A stretch of DNA of 64,000 nt. Source: Sipunculus nudus (Eukaryota > Annelida > Sipuncula > Golfingiida > Sipunculidae). Position 1 is the stretch's first letter, and each line of letters opens with the position of its first letter. Of this stretch, positions 48,479-60,058 are shown piece after piece. Position numbers and translations under genes: made by a program. The notes under the pieces were generated by a model. The model was not told the DNA's origin, searched no databases, and saw only the letters and a list, made by a program, of their open reading frames with translations. The stretch covers positions 41,288,840 to 41,352,839 of the forward strand of contig CM049322.1 of NCBI GenBank assembly GCA_026874595.1, in the 5' to 3' direction.

Positions 48479-48877
48479 TAAGGGGTACAACTCCTTTATT
48501 GACTCTAATAAAGAATTGATGCTACGGAGGCAAACGTGCCGTCTGACTCCAAAGAAGAATACGTAGCTTGCGGGGTAAAAATCTCATTTGATTCCTGCGA
48601 GCAATTTAATAAGCCTAGGTCTTTTCAAGACTCCTGCGAGGAGTATCCTTTAAATAAGGCTAAGTCCTTTCATGACTCTTGCGAGAGTATTTCAAATGAG
48701 GCTAGAAGTTTGTTTCTGCTGAGGAAAATTCCTCTGTTGACTCCTATCAGGAGTTTGATTGTAATAAGGATGTAGATTACTTTAATGACTCTGAAAAAAG
48801 AGTTAATGACTGACAAAATCAGTGTCAGTTCTTTGTTTGAGGAAACTGAGGTAGTAGATTCCTGACCTTACTCCGAA

Positions 48878-49114
48878 ATGAAGTTATTTGAGTCATTCAT
48901 ACATGATGGTTTTGTGTCAAGTTCAAGTGATTTTTCAGATTCTACCCCTATTAGAATTTTGAGGGACACTGGTTCAGGCCAAACTCTCCTGTTAGCAAAC
49001 AAACTGCCATTTTCTAATAGGTCGTTTACTGGATCACATGCACTTGTTAATGGTGTGTTTTCAGACAGGCACACTTCAGTTCCGCTTCATAGTAAACATT
49101 TTAGTCAGATTTGA
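48878..49114 (+). pseudogene. gypsy retropepsin fragment
   Basis: Contains ILRDTGSGQTLL with the DTG active-site triad of aspartic retropepsins, followed by LPFSNRSFTGSHALVNGVF. The stretch between gag and this (48480-48870) and between it and integrase (49115-49630) is frameshifted and only partly recognisable. Confidence 0.7.
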
Positions 49115-49634
49115 TCACTTGGAATATTACAGTGGGCATAAGAACTACTTTACCCTTTAAGGGAGTTCAGTTGCTGCTAGGCAATGATGTTGCAAGTGAC
49201 AAAGTACAGCCTGTACCAATAGTGACAGAAAAGCCGTCACTTGATAAGGATACTGATCCTGAAAGTCAGGAAATTCCTGGTTTGTATCCTTTATGTGCTG
49301 TAACTAGATCTGTTGCCCAGAAAACTCACATGAGGATAATGGTCCAGATAATAACAATCTGGGAGTCACTAGTTCTAACGATTCGACCGTACAGGATGCA
49401 GCATTTATAAGGTCAGAACTGATCGCAGAACAGCATAAGGACCCTGATATTTCTTGTTTTTTTCCCAAGACAGTTTGTAAAGATGAACTGTCACAGAACC
49501 CAGTTTGTTTTGTATGTCAAAAATGGAGTGCTTATGCGTAAATGGCGACCACCTGATGTATGCGCTGATGATGAGTAGGCCATCAAACATCAAATAGAAA
49601 TGTACAAAAGCTTTTGCAATGAAAACATCTAAGC

Positions 49635-50811
49635 ATGGCACATGAGGCTCCTTTGTTTGGCCATTTGGGTATAAATAAAACTTATCAGAAAGTTAGTACA
49701 CACTTCTATTGGCCTAACCTCAGGACTGATGTTGTACAAAATTGTAAATCATACCATACATGCCAGATGGTGGGTAAGCCCAATCAGAATCCTCCTAAAA
49801 TGCCACTTAGGCCTATTCCTGCTTTCGAGGAACCATTTAGTAGGGTTATTATTGACTGTGTTGGACCACTGCCCAAAACAAAATCTGAACGTGAATACTT
49901 GCTGACTATTATGTGCGCATCTAACAGGTTCCCTGAGGCAATACCATTGCGCAAAATTAATGCCAAAAGTGTTGTCAAAGCTTTGGCCAAATTTTTTACA
50001 ACTTTTGGATTACCAAAATCCGTCCAGTCTGAATTAGGGTCTAATTTTATGTCTGGCTTATTCCAGCAAGTTATAAAACAGTACAGCTCTTTGCCATACC
50101 ATCCCGAAAGTCAGGGCGTCCTCGAGCGTTTTTTTCACCAGACAATAAACGTGATTAGGACCCATTGCTATGGCACACAGAAAGACTGGGATGAAGGAAT
50201 CCACCTATTGCTGTTTGCTGCCAGAAAATCCTTTCAAGAGTCCTTGGGTTTCAGTCCCTTTGAACTAGTTTTTGGACACTCAGTTCGTCGGCCATTAAAA
50301 CTGCTTAAAGAAAAACTCTTGTGTGAAAATCCTGATTTTCTTATATGTTGCAGTATTTCTCAGACTTTCGCACTGAACTACACAATGCTTGTGAGATTGT
50401 AAAGTCTAATCTAAAATTTGCACAAAGTAAAATGAAAATAAAGTATGACAAGCACAGTGTAAGTAGGGCGTTTGAGCCTGGTGAAAAGGTCCTTGCCTTA
50501 CTACCATCCCTAGCAGACCTCTACAAGCAAGATATTTTGGTCCTTACATTGTTGACAAGAAAGGCAGTGATTTAAATTACATACTGTTGACACCAGATCG
50601 GCGAAAGAAAAAACAACTGTGCCACCTTAACATGTTGAAACCATATTATGACAGAAATAGCACATCAGATGTTGTACATAATGTTACTGCTCTTAACTGT
50701 GTAAAAACTTACCCTGACCCAGTTAACGTAGATACTGATTATGAGTGTGATGTAGACATTCAGTGTGGAACAGTACAACTAAAAAATCTCAGACGTGCTA
50801 AACAACCTTGA
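49635..50811 (+). pseudogene. gypsy integrase, located upstream of RT
   Basis: The zinc-binding HHCC region is recognisable (HLG, then CKSYHTC). The catalytic core has IIDCVGPLP (first Asp) and YHPESQGVLERF (Glu). The second catalytic position reads SELGSNF, with Glu where integrases have Asp, so activity is doubtful. A C-terminal piece with CHLNMLKPYYDR at 50587-50811 follows after a frame change. That tail runs straight into the RT region within about 20 bases, so the INT-RT order is original and not an artefact of rearrangement. Confidence 0.8.
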
Positions 50812-52150
50812 TGCCAAACTTGCACACCTTACCGCACAACAACAACAAGACCTCAAGAACCTGCTGCGGAATCATGAACATTTGTTTAGTGACATTCCAA
50901 CGCGAACTAATATATTGTGCCATGAGGTCGATGTTGGCGAGGCAGACGCAGTCAAGCAGCATCCTTATAGAATGAATCCAGAAAACCAAAAGTATCTACA
51001 GGATGAGTTTCAATATTTGCTGGACAATGATATTATTGAACCTAGTAACAGTAACTGGAGTTCACCATGTATTCTTGTGCCAAAACCTGATGAAAGTTAC
51101 CGTATGTGCACAGATTATCGAAAACTGAACTCTGTCACCAAGACTGACACGTTCCCGATTTCGAGATCGATGATTGTATTAGTAGCTCCAGATATGTTTC
51201 CAAGTTTGACTTGCTAAAAGGTTTCTGGCAAGTTCCGCTGACAGAACGAGCGAAAGAAGTGTCCGCATTTGTGAAGCCGCAAGGGCTGTACCAGTACAAA
51301 GTTATGCCTTCGCCAGCCACGTTCCAGCTCCTCATCCACATGGTTGTCAAGGACATTCAGGGCTGCTACGCATATATTGATGACCTCATCGTGTACAGGA
51401 ACACCTGGGAGAAACATCTGTAAATTCTTAGCGACCTCTTCGAAAGACTCAGTGAAGCACGTCTGATCTTCAACTTAGTTAAATCTTAGATTTGTCATGC
51501 ACAAGTAACATTTTTGGGTCATATTGTAGGGCAGGGTCAAGAAACACCTGTTGATGCTAAAATAAGTGCTATTTCTGAATTTCCTAGACCAAAAAACAAA
51601 AAGCAAATAATGCGTTTTCTTGGTAATGTTGGATACTAGAGAAAGTTTTGTCCAAATTTTTCTGCTGTAGCTGAACCTTTGACTAAATTGTTAAAGAAGA
51701 AACAAAAGTTTGTATGGAATGTTCAGTGTGAAAATGAATTTCAGACTTTGAAAGCAATTCTGCAAAGTTCACGAGTTTTGGTAGCTCCAGACTTTTCTGT
51801 ACCTTTTAAGTTAGCTGTAGATGCTGGTGTTACTGCTGCTGGTGCTGTGTTGTTACAAAAAGGCAGTGATGGCATAAATCATCAAATTTGTTATTTTTCA
51901 AGAAAGTTTAATGCAAACCAGAAAAACTACTCCATTTTTAAAAAGAATTTTTGGCTTTCATTTTGGAATTGCAAAATTTTGAAATTTATGTTACTTCATC
52001 AGTCAAACCTACATTGTCTTCAGTGATCACAATCCACTGACGTTCATAAACAAGGGTAATTGCAAAATTTAAAGACTGTTGAGATGGAGTTTGTTATTTA
52101 CAGGATTACAATCTTGAAATCAGACACATTCAAAGGAAATACAATGTACT
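50795..52150 (+). pseudogene. gypsy reverse transcriptase-RNase H
   Basis: RT begins with a linker and the block HPYRMNPENQKYLQDEF, then SSPCILVPKPD and MCTDYRKLN. After a frameshift near 51160 it continues with FDLLKGFWQVPLT, a small deletion where VMPFGMKNAPATFQ-type sequence is expected, and the catalytic YIDD near 51380. RNase H follows (51679-52026), with KLAVDAG and CYFSRKFNANQKNYS. It then decays through stops, with recognisable DHNPLTF and LEIRHIQRKYN pieces to about 52150. Dead. Confidence 0.82.
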
Positions 52151-52308
52151 TCTGATTGCTTATTGAGATGTTTATGAAATGTTGTAGACAAGATGTTTAT
52201 GTAATGTTGCAAATAAGATGATTTTTAAAATATTGTAACAATTTTGTGATTGTGATCGTTAAAAGAAAGTTTTTGAGAAAACTTTCCTTTTTTCTACAGA
52301 AGGGGGAG

Positions 52309-53097
52309 TGTTACAGATGTCTGTTTTATTGTGTATATGGGTGTTCCATGCATTGTTGACATTTGGTTCATGTGGCACGCGTGTGAACTCTACAAAGCGC
52401 TCGGTTTAATCCGTGCTGGGTGAACCCTAGCGTGTAAAGACACAGCGCTCACCTGGAATATTCTGGACTGGTCGCGCTGTATGAGCGCGTGTCTTGTAAT
52501 GTTCTTTCGGCGTGTATATTATGTATTGTTGGGTTCTTTAGATTGTTCGTGAAAAAGAAGTTTCCAGAGTGCGAGTCAGTTTTGGGCCTTTCCGATAACT
52601 GCAGCAGATATAGATCTTCTTCAAAATTGTAATGGATTTTAATTCGGGTTCAGTTTGCCTTTGGGATCACTATCAGAACTTCTCTTTTATATTACAACAA
52701 GTTGATTTTGTGATTGAACTGGACTTTTATTCTCTGAGAAGATTTATGTGAACTGTTCATCTGTTTTATACATTTTAAAGGACTTGTTGTCGCTGTGACA
52801 GCGGTGGTATCCAGGTACTGTACACTTTGTTTAATATACTGTGTAATTGTATTGATTGCTGTTGTACTGTTGTTATACTGTGAAATTGTATTGATTTTGT
52901 GTATTGTAATGTTAGGATTGTTTTATTAATAAATTATAATTATTTGTTAACATAAAAAAAACCACTGACTTCTTTATTCATTCCCGTAGACATTTCACGC
53001 TGCCTAGTGTTACAGGATCTGTTCTTTTATCTTCATAACAGAATTTGTGCTCGTCATGACTGCGTGATCTGTTGATATTAGGTTAGGTTCCGTAACA
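52309..53097 (+). repeat. 3' LTR of the gypsy element
   Basis: TGTTAC ... GTAACA termini, 789 bp, directly after the AGGGGGAG polypurine tract. It contains the region shared with the truncated 5' LTR. The right boundary is inferred from the inverted termini and the resumption of duplication copy 1 at 53098. Confidence 0.7.
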
Positions 53098-53426
53098 ATA
53101 TGTGGAATTTCCTTTTCTAAGTTGTTAGATCAAAATAACTGACTGCCTCTGGGCTGCCTTCTCTCAGTCTGTCCAAGTAGTAGTTATATATGTTGACGAC
53201 AGACAGACCCAATAATTATTACCCATATAAAAATACGCACATTATATTACTACTTTCCTGACAGAAAACGCTTTTTAAGATTTTTTCCGAATCTCAATTA
53301 AAGTTATACTAAGCCTCTCGTGATTTCCCGGATATAATGTTGAAATCCTTTAGGCTTATAGGGACCGTCCATAATAGATAATAAGCAGAAGAGCACAGGG
53401 TGGCCAAAATGCCCACTTTACAGAAG

Positions 53427-53431
<5 letters not shown>

Positions 53432-53480
<49 letters not shown>
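53432..53480. repeat. (TA)n microsatellite in duplication copy 1
   Basis: Perfect TA run at the position corresponding to the CT/TA microsatellite where BEL inserted in copy 2. Confidence 0.9.
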
Positions 53481-53482
<2 letters not shown>

Positions 53483-53700
53483 GGATATCTGATGGGTTTT
53501 GCCCCGACCTGTATCAAATATCAAACAGCAATCCAGCTAGGTAACATACAAAGAAACTTTGAGTATCCAACGTGTCAAATTAATATCAAATGAGGCATAT
53601 CGTTTAGGGCTAGTTGATGATAGGTCCAAAAATATCAGGCGATCAGGTACAACATTGTTTTATGTCATGATGACACATGTACAGGTTAGAGTGCATGGAA

Positions 53701-54852
53701 AACCTTTCGAGTACTTTCGTCCCTCATCGGAGACCTGCTTTATTTTAGCACAAGGCATTTTGGTTGTAAACAGTGTCTAATTAGAAGTTGATTTGATGTC
53801 TTTCATTATATATATATATATATTTATATATTTATATGTATAATTATAATTTATTCTTAAAATATATATATGATTCCTTGGGGTGCATGTATTAACGTTT
53901 TACTCCGATCAATAGCAGAGAGCCATCAATCATTTTATCGCACCTGTACCAAGCTGCAGAAGACACGTAAACAAAACATGCAGATCACCTTCTTACTGCT
54001 TTGCCATATCACAAGACCTTACGGAAACAATAACTCACACCAAGGTGTAGGAATATTACCTGCACCCAATGTGAGGACAGTCCCTATATATAGCATGTTA
54101 CATCGCCCTATGTTATGCTCCCTTAGCTCAGTCCAGTGAATTCAAATATACCTGTTTCTCTGTTTACTCCGCGCTCCATGTAATTACCCCGGGATACTTT
54201 CCTTTTAATTACTTTTCATACTACGAAATTTCAAAACCAAATGCGTCTGAAATGATAAATTGAATATTCTCCAAATGTAATTTGGCTATATTAGAGTTTT
54301 ATGTTCAAATGTAACAAATTCAGTTCTAGCTTCACAGAGGATAAGTTTGTGAAAATCTAGGTTTTAATGTCTGGTACATGTATTAGTAATATGATTTACG
54401 CTGGTTCTTATATACTGATTTTTACCTGTTCAAATAACTTTGTTTTATCAGCATATTAAGGATATTTGTTTCTATGTTTGCGGAAAATGTCACTCAAAGG
54501 AGATGTCTACAGTGAAAATTGCATCGGACATATGATACAATATAAATTTGTGGTTAAAGTTGAGCGTTTGAAACTTGGATGGTATTATGTTGAGGTAGAC
54601 ATATTAGGAAAGGTCGATACCAATTTAATACAGATCAACAGAAACCGAAGCGTATCGACAGTCAATTATAATCAATGTCAGATATTACCATTGTAATACA
54701 GTGTTCTATATAAGAACTTCACTTCTTAAACAAGACTTTTTGAAACGTATAACATAACATTGTTATGTTTAATACAGGTTTTCCCAGAGAAAGCATGGGT
54801 AACAGAGATAAAGTGATCACTTATTAAAACGTGAGGATAAAGATAATCAATG

Positions 54853-54914
<62 letters not shown>

Positions 54915-55349
54915 ATTTATTCTAGATTAAAATAATCAAGGTTGTGACACTTTTAGTTAATTTGTTAAACCTTGCAGAGAATCTCACATATAACTTGACT
55001 TCAGAGTCATGCATCACAATCGTGATAAAGTTGTAATCACTAACTACAAGGATACCCTAAGCCACAATCAGGGTTTCCATTTATGATACACATGCAGGCG
55101 TAGATGGAGCGGGAGTAAGCTCATTGTGCATGCAGAAACGTTGAGGCATAAAGTGCAACAACTTGTAAAATGTTAAACCAGTTGGCACAACCACTTCATT
55201 ATATTGATAGGATTCTTTGGAAAAACTACATACTTAATTGAGGGACAAACATAAAACATCAGGCAAAACAAAACAGGTTTTCTCGAGTAAAATTGGTTGT
55301 GATCTCACTTGATCAGGTAATTATCTATGGCGAATTTACCTTTAGCACG
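53701..55349. other. spacer between duplication copies, no gene seen; (TA)n at 54855-54911
   Basis: No gene is supported. The longest plus frames (53870-54139, 54466-54696) have no recognisable domain. A long TA run lies at 54855-54911, with shorter ones near 53810-53840. Confidence 0.4.
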
Positions 55350-56525
55350 TGCTCAGTACCTTTCATCCTTTTTTTTTCAGCAAAGCCAAAATATATTTGC
55401 ATCCTAGCATGAAAAGGAAAATTCGGAAATAGTTTGCATTTTATAATAGTGAAACAATATAACTTGTTGTGAGTAATATATATGTTTATGAATGCTCGTG
55501 TTGTGGGCGTGCGGACCAGTGTGATTTAGTACTACAAGAATAGGAGACGTATCAATAATATCCATCCTACTTGTACCAGTCTGTGGAAGACACAAATAAC
55601 ATGTAAGGTACAAGCCGGCAACCTCTGTGACATTGCGGGCCATGCGCCAAGATAAGTTTATATTAAGAGAGATAAATATTGCTAGCACTGATAAGAGGGC
55701 ATGTACTCCCAATGAGATTATGCGAATATCGATGTGTTTATTCCTCACCATGCAACATGGAACATCATGGATCCCTAATATGTTTGATTGCCCAGCAGTC
55801 TCGTATGTATCATATGCATAGTCTGCAGTTGTATGTTTCACCATCAAATACGACCATTATCTCTTTTTATGCTGTATATTTACCTTTGCTTTCCATCACA
55901 CTCCAACCTACACATAATGATGCCTGTTGGACTGCTGCTTACGACAGGTCCCGACTTGTAACCACTAGCTTAATTTGAAGATGTTGTCCATTTCTACATC
56001 CCAACACATTCCAGCAATATTCCTTTCCCCATGTATATTCTACATTTGTTATTCTCTGTCTGAAAATTTCTTTTTCGCAGTTGTTCATTACGATCCTTTA
56101 TATCTGGTAAGATTAAGAATCCTATATCAGTTAAATTAGTCTACATTTTGGAATAATAAATGATCCATTTCTCTAATTACAGTCTGCCTCTAGTCTGACT
56201 GTCTCTCATTCTCTTCCAGTAGTCATGTTTACAGGTGTACAATGAGGATAGTTCCCCATGCGTAATACCTCATAATAATAATACGCATATTATACTATTA
56301 TTTTTCTAACAGAAAACATCTTTAAAATTCTTTCCGGAAACTCAGTTGAAGTTATGCTAAGTCTGTCGTGATTTCCCTGATATAATGTTGAAATCACTAA
56401 GGCTTGGAGAGACCGTCTACTTTAAGGACGAATCCATTAAATAGATGCAAGTGACGCATCATAGATAATGAGTAGAAGAGAACATGGAGGCCAAAATGGT
56501 CTCTCTCTCTCTCTTTCTCTCTCTC

Positions 56526-56894
56526 TGTCGGAAAGTATAAGTGCATGTACTGGGATTTACTGGTCCCTTGTCATCCTGCCTCGCTCCAGTTTTAGTCCAT
56601 AGTAATACGACCTAACAAAGGATCTCAATGTAAACATGTAACATGTCTCTCAAGAAACAGAACTCATTCTGACACGCATTAAGATTAATTCTCTTTGTTT
56701 CCCACAATGTCTAGACAGAACCCTTATATGCATATGTCTCAAGGCAAGAGCCCCGCTGTAGTTTATGTGAATAAACAGTAATGATTTGTATCTTCAAGTG
56801 AAAACACGTCTCTTGTTGTTCATCCGTTCCAACCAATTCAAATCGAACCCGCTTCTGTGGGAAAAGCTAGTGAACTTTATTTGTCATTCCTACA
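56526..56894 (+). repeat. 5' LTR of BEL/Pao element
   Basis: Begins TGTCGGAAAGTATAAG and ends CATTCCTACA just before the primer-binding site. AATAAA occurs in its 3' part (GTGAATAAACAGTAATG, near 56770). Confidence 0.9.
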
Positions 56895-56938
56895 TTGGTG
56901 CCGAGACCAGGATTGAATTAGTTATAAAGAGAAAGAAG

Positions 56939-58324
56939 ATGCCTAACCGCGATGAAAACACAACAGGAGACACTTCAGTTATTGCTCCGGTACCCCGGCC
57001 GAAAAAGTCAAGGGCTGGGCACCGTATTCGTATGGAAAGAATGTTCGAAGAGGCCGCAGATATCATGTCTTTGCCAGATAACACTGATCGTCTCGACACT
57101 TTAAGTGGACTAATCAAATCACTTAGGGACAAGCTCGAAGTGATAAAAAGACTGGATACACAGATACTTGAAATCATTGATGATGAACACTGTGAGAGAG
57201 AATTCTTAGAGCAAGACGAAGCCACGACAGCTTACGGCATACGCGTAGAAAAGATCGAACGATTCTTCATCCGCCAAGAAACGCAAATTACCTTACCAAT
57301 TATGGCATCATCACCAAGCGCAGCTCCAGTGCCAAAGACCGTAAGTACGAGATCAGTTAATCTGCCCAAGTTACCCCTACCCCGTTTCTCTGGTGATCTG
57401 CTCCAGTGGAAAACTTTCCATGACACATTTGATTCGGCTGTCCATCAAGACCCATCCCTCTCAAATGTACAGAAGTTCCAGTATCTAAGAGGACAGCTGG
57501 AGAGTGAAGCTAGCCGTGTCATTGAAGGGCTAGCACTCACCAATGATAACTATGAAAAGGCAATGGGACTTTTGTTAGAAAGATATGGACAATCTCACAA
57601 GCTAGTCAGTGCATACATGAAAGCGCTCTGGAAGATCCCCACACCAAAAGACACTACCGCAAGTCTAAGACTGTTCTACGATACGCTAGAGAGCTATGTG
57701 AGAGGACTAGAATCCTTAGAAAAGACACAAGACTCGTATGGTGATTTACTGGTACCAGTAATAATGGACAGACTGCCGGGAAGAGTTAGAACACTGATTA
57801 CGAGAGACCATGGTGATAAAGCATGGCAGTTGCAAGACCTCCGCGCAGCTATACTGCGAGAAATTCAAGCAGCAGAAGGCGGCACCGCTAATAGTTTCTA
57901 TATGTGTGACATATCCACTGATGAATATTCGCCAACCGCAGCCTTTCTAGTAAAAGGAAAGAAAGTTAGTGCTACACCTCAGCGCCAGTTCTCGTCAACA
58001 AGCAAGTGCGCTTTCTGTAAGGGGCATCACAAGTCAACAGAGTGTCCGATCGTTCCAGATCCCGCCAAACGGCTTGAAATCGCTAAACGAGACCGAATGT
58101 GCTTCAATTGCCTGGGAACACACAGAGTTATGTATTGTAACTCCACGAACCGCTGTAGAAAGTGCAAAAGGAAACACCACACCGCGCTCTGTGACCCCAA
58201 TCGCGTTTCCATCCAAAAGACCCCAAACACGGACAATAACATCGATCTGAGCAAGCTGCCGCTACAGTTCATAATAACCTTGCCATGGGAGAAAAGATGC
58301 ACCAGCCTGGACCTGTACTGTTAA
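56939..58324 (+). CDS. BEL/Pao gag (DUF1759-type) with CCHC zinc knuckles
   Basis: A 461-residue open frame from the ATG at 56939; the frame is open further upstream into the LTR, but the first internal-region Met is chosen. The N-terminal half is helical and charged. The conserved gag block LPKLPLPRFSGDLLQWKTF then SNVQKFQYLRGQLES is characteristic of BEL/Pao elements. Near the C-terminus are zinc-knuckle motifs CAFCKGHHKSTEC and CFNCLGTHRVMYC, with a third Cys cluster CRKCKRKHHTALC. The protein would form particles and bind RNA. The frame ends at 58324 just after the protease frame opens, so pol is in a different frame (two forward or one back). Confidence 0.88.
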   Translation: MPNRDENTTGDTSVIAPVPRPKKSRAGHRIRMERMFEEAADIMSLPDNTDRLDTLSGLIKSLRDKLEVIKRLDTQILEIIDDEHCEREFLEQDEATTAYGIRVEKIERFFIRQETQITLPIMASSPSAAPVPKTVSTRSVNLPKLPLPRFSGDLLQWKTFHDTFDSAVHQDPSLSNVQKFQYLRGQLESEASRVIEGLALTNDNYEKAMGLLLERYGQSHKLVSAYMKALWKIPTPKDTTASLRLFYDTLESYVRGLESLEKTQDSYGDLLVPVIMDRLPGRVRTLITRDHGDKAWQLQDLRAAILREIQAAEGGTANSFYMCDISTDEYSPTAAFLVKGKKVSATPQRQFSSTSKCAFCKGHHKSTECPIVPDPAKRLEIAKRDRMCFNCLGTHRVMYCNSTNRCRKCKRKHHTALCDPNRVSIQKTPNTDNNIDLSKLPLQFIITLPWEKRCTSLDLYC

Positions 58325-58570
58325 AAACAGCCAGAACAACAGCAATCAGTGGCAGCAAACGCTTCAACGTAAATGTACTGCTCGATGAAGGCTCCCAGCG
58401 ATCGTTTATAACCAGCAACTGCGTGGATTTACTACAGCTGACACCAGAAAATACAGAAGTCGTAAAACTGGCGTCCTTTGGTGCGACATCAGACGCCGTG
58501 CGCGCGATGAATACCACTACAGTTTCACTTAAAACTGTTACTGGACCTGAAATCGCTCCAGGTATTTATT
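58285..58570 (+). CDS. BEL/Pao protease segment
   Basis: Frame overlapping the end of gag by 40 bases. It contains NVLLDEGSQRSFIT, where the usual retropepsin D-[ST]-G is D-E-G in this A17-type peptidase family. The frame is open to 58671, but the family similarity passes to the next frame near 58560 (VPSISTPI), so one indel separates it from RT. It would release the Gag and Pol products. Confidence 0.7.
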
Positions 58571-60058
58571 GTGCCAAGTATTTCCACGCCGATCAGAAAT
58601 CACGTTTCATCTTCTGTGCTAAATCTGCCACACTTGAAGGATTTAAACATAGCTCATTGCATGGACTCTGAGGCCATCGAGATTGACATTCTGATTGGTG
58701 CAGATTACTATTGGTCAGTCGTGGAGGACGATGTACGGAGAGGTCCTGGACCTACCGCTGTATCCACCAAATTTGGATATTTACTATCCGGTCCTGTCCC
58801 TTGCGAAAACGCCGATGTTCGATCCTCCGCCGCCATTCTACACGTCATGGTAGATTCTACTGTTGATGAAAGGATAATGTCGCAGTATTGGGACCTAGAG
58901 ACCCTAGGGATAAAGGATCAGTGTTCAGATAGCTTGGTAAGTGAACACAGTGCATATAAACTATACAAAGAAACACACATAAACAGATTAGGAAATGGAA
59001 AGTATGAAGCCGGCTTTCCATGGCGCGAAGACCATCCACCACTCCCCTCGAATTATGCAACAGCTAGTGCCAGAACGCGGTCGATGGTACGTAGACTTGA
59101 ACCCGACATTCGCAAAGTATACAACGAAATCATTGCTGGTCAAGTAGAAAGAGGCTTCATAAGTAAAATTCCGAACGCAAATCGTGAACAGGGTCACTAT
59201 CTGCCTCATCACGCTATCAAGAAAGAATCATCCACCACGCCAATTCGCATTGCCTATGACTGTAGTTGTAAACAATCAGACCTCCCAAGTTTAAATGATT
59301 GCCTGGATGCAGGACCGCCGCTCCTGAATGACATGTGTGCTATACTTCTGCGGTTCCATATAAATGCTGTAGGATTGGCAAGTGATATAGAAAAGGCATT
59401 TCTACAGATACAGTTAGCAGAGCAAGATCGCGATTTCACAAAATTCCTATGGATTTCAGATCCCGAAAATTCCAAGAGCCGCTTCGATACCTATCACTTC
59501 AATGTGATACTGTTCGGTGCAGTATGTTCGCCATTCATCCTGAATTCGGTTGTCAAAACACACCTGGAAGAAAACCGCTCGGGAACAGCATCTGACATAC
59601 AACAAAACATCTACGTGGACAATATTTTAAGTGGGACTGATGGCAGCGAATCCGCTGTTAGTTATTACAATGAAGCAAACCGAATGATGCAATCATGTGG
59701 ATTTCACCTTCGGTCCTGGTCGTCAAATGACAAGGCCCTCAAAGATATCGCTACAAAGGAAGGTATATCTGAACAGAAATCCGAAGTAAACGCACTTGGC
59801 ATGCGATGGATAACAGACTCAGACATAATAACGTATTCGAGAAAACGTGTCCCTGAAGTTTATCCCCTCACTAAACGCGAGATTGTACGCATGTCATCTA
59901 GTCTCTTTGATCCGCTAGGATACCTTTCTCCGTACCATATCAGCGCAAAATCGCTCATTCAAGAGTTATGGGCACAACGACTGGGCTGGGACGATCCCAT
60001 TCCTGATCCCCTACAGGAATATGGCACGCGATCGCAACAGAGTTACAGGCAGCTCTGA
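58571..60058 (+). CDS. BEL/Pao reverse transcriptase
   Basis: A 495-codon frame. It carries DILIGADYYWSVV, GPTAVSTKFGYLLSGP, then the RT core HYLPHHAIKKESSTTPIRI, the first catalytic Asp in ASDIEKAFLQI and the second site as NIYVDNILSG (YVDN in place of the usual YxDD), followed by SSSLFDPLGYLSPY and LGWDDPIP. The frame is lost by an indel near 60020: the family-type continuation reads in the next frame just before the stop at 60058. Confidence 0.85.
   Translation: MPSISTPIRNHVSSSVLNLPHLKDLNIAHCMDSEAIEIDILIGADYYWSVVEDDVRRGPGPTAVSTKFGYLLSGPVPCENADVRSSAAILHVMVDSTVDERIMSQYWDLETLGIKDQCSDSLVSEHSAYKLYKETHINRLGNGKYEAGFPWREDHPPLPSNYATASARTRSMVRRLEPDIRKVYNEIIAGQVERGFISKIPNANREQGHYLPHHAIKKESSTTPIRIAYDCSCKQSDLPSLNDCLDAGPPLLNDMCAILLRFHINAVGLASDIEKAFLQIQLAEQDRDFTKFLWISDPENSKSRFDTYHFNVILFGAVCSPFILNSVVKTHLEENRSGTASDIQQNIYVDNILSGTDGSESAVSYYNEANRMMQSCGFHLRSWSSNDKALKDIATKEGISEQKSEVNALGMRWITDSDIITYSRKRVPEVYPLTKREIVRMSSSLFDPLGYLSPYHISAKSLIQELWAQRLGWDDPIPDPLQEYGTRSQQSYRQL

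Larger units (their letters stand above)
47160..53097 (+). mobile_element. decayed Ty3/gypsy LTR retrotransposon, gag-PR-INT-RT-RNaseH order
   Basis: The 3' LTR (52309-53097) starts TGTTACAG and ends CCGTAACA (6-bp inverted termini), preceded by a purine tract AGGGGGAG. The 5' LTR is truncated to about 194 bp (47160-47353). Between them are gag, retropepsin, integrase, reverse transcriptase and RNase H pieces, all on the plus strand. Integrase precedes RT, which is unlike most Ty3/gypsy elements and matches the Gmr1-type organisation. Frameshifts, stops and deletions make it non-functional. No clear target duplication remains (CATAC on the left, ATATG on the right). Confidence 0.85.
46240..53700. 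repeat. segmental duplication copy 1, split by the Ty3/gypsy insertion
   Basis: 46240-47159 and 53098-53700 align in order with 55350-56525 and 63157-63560. Examples are TAAGAGGGCATGTACTCC (46550 and 55692), ATATCGATGTGTTTATTCCTC (46589 and 55728), CTCGTGATTTCCCGGATATAATG against GTCGTGATTTCCCTGATATAATG (53319 and 56367), and GTAACATACAAA after the TA/TG microsatellite (53540 and 63468). There are many substitutions and small indels, so the duplication is old relative to the BEL insertion. The gypsy element (47160-53097) is absent from copy 2. Confidence 0.75.

Noticed and set aside
47155-53102. Target-site duplication for the gypsy element
   Set aside because: CATAC on the left and ATATG on the right are not convincing copies; the flanks may have decayed or the 3' LTR end may be off by a few bases.
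54466-54696. 76-codon plus-strand frame as a small gene
   Set aside because: No signal peptide, domain or paralogous conservation; it lies in an AT-rich spacer between duplication copies.
58310-58330. Programmed -1 slippery heptamer at the gag-pol junction of the BEL element
   Set aside because: The A-run near the gag stop (TTAAAAA) is not in the frame phase required for a classical X-XXY-YYZ slip, so I treat the offset as unexplained.
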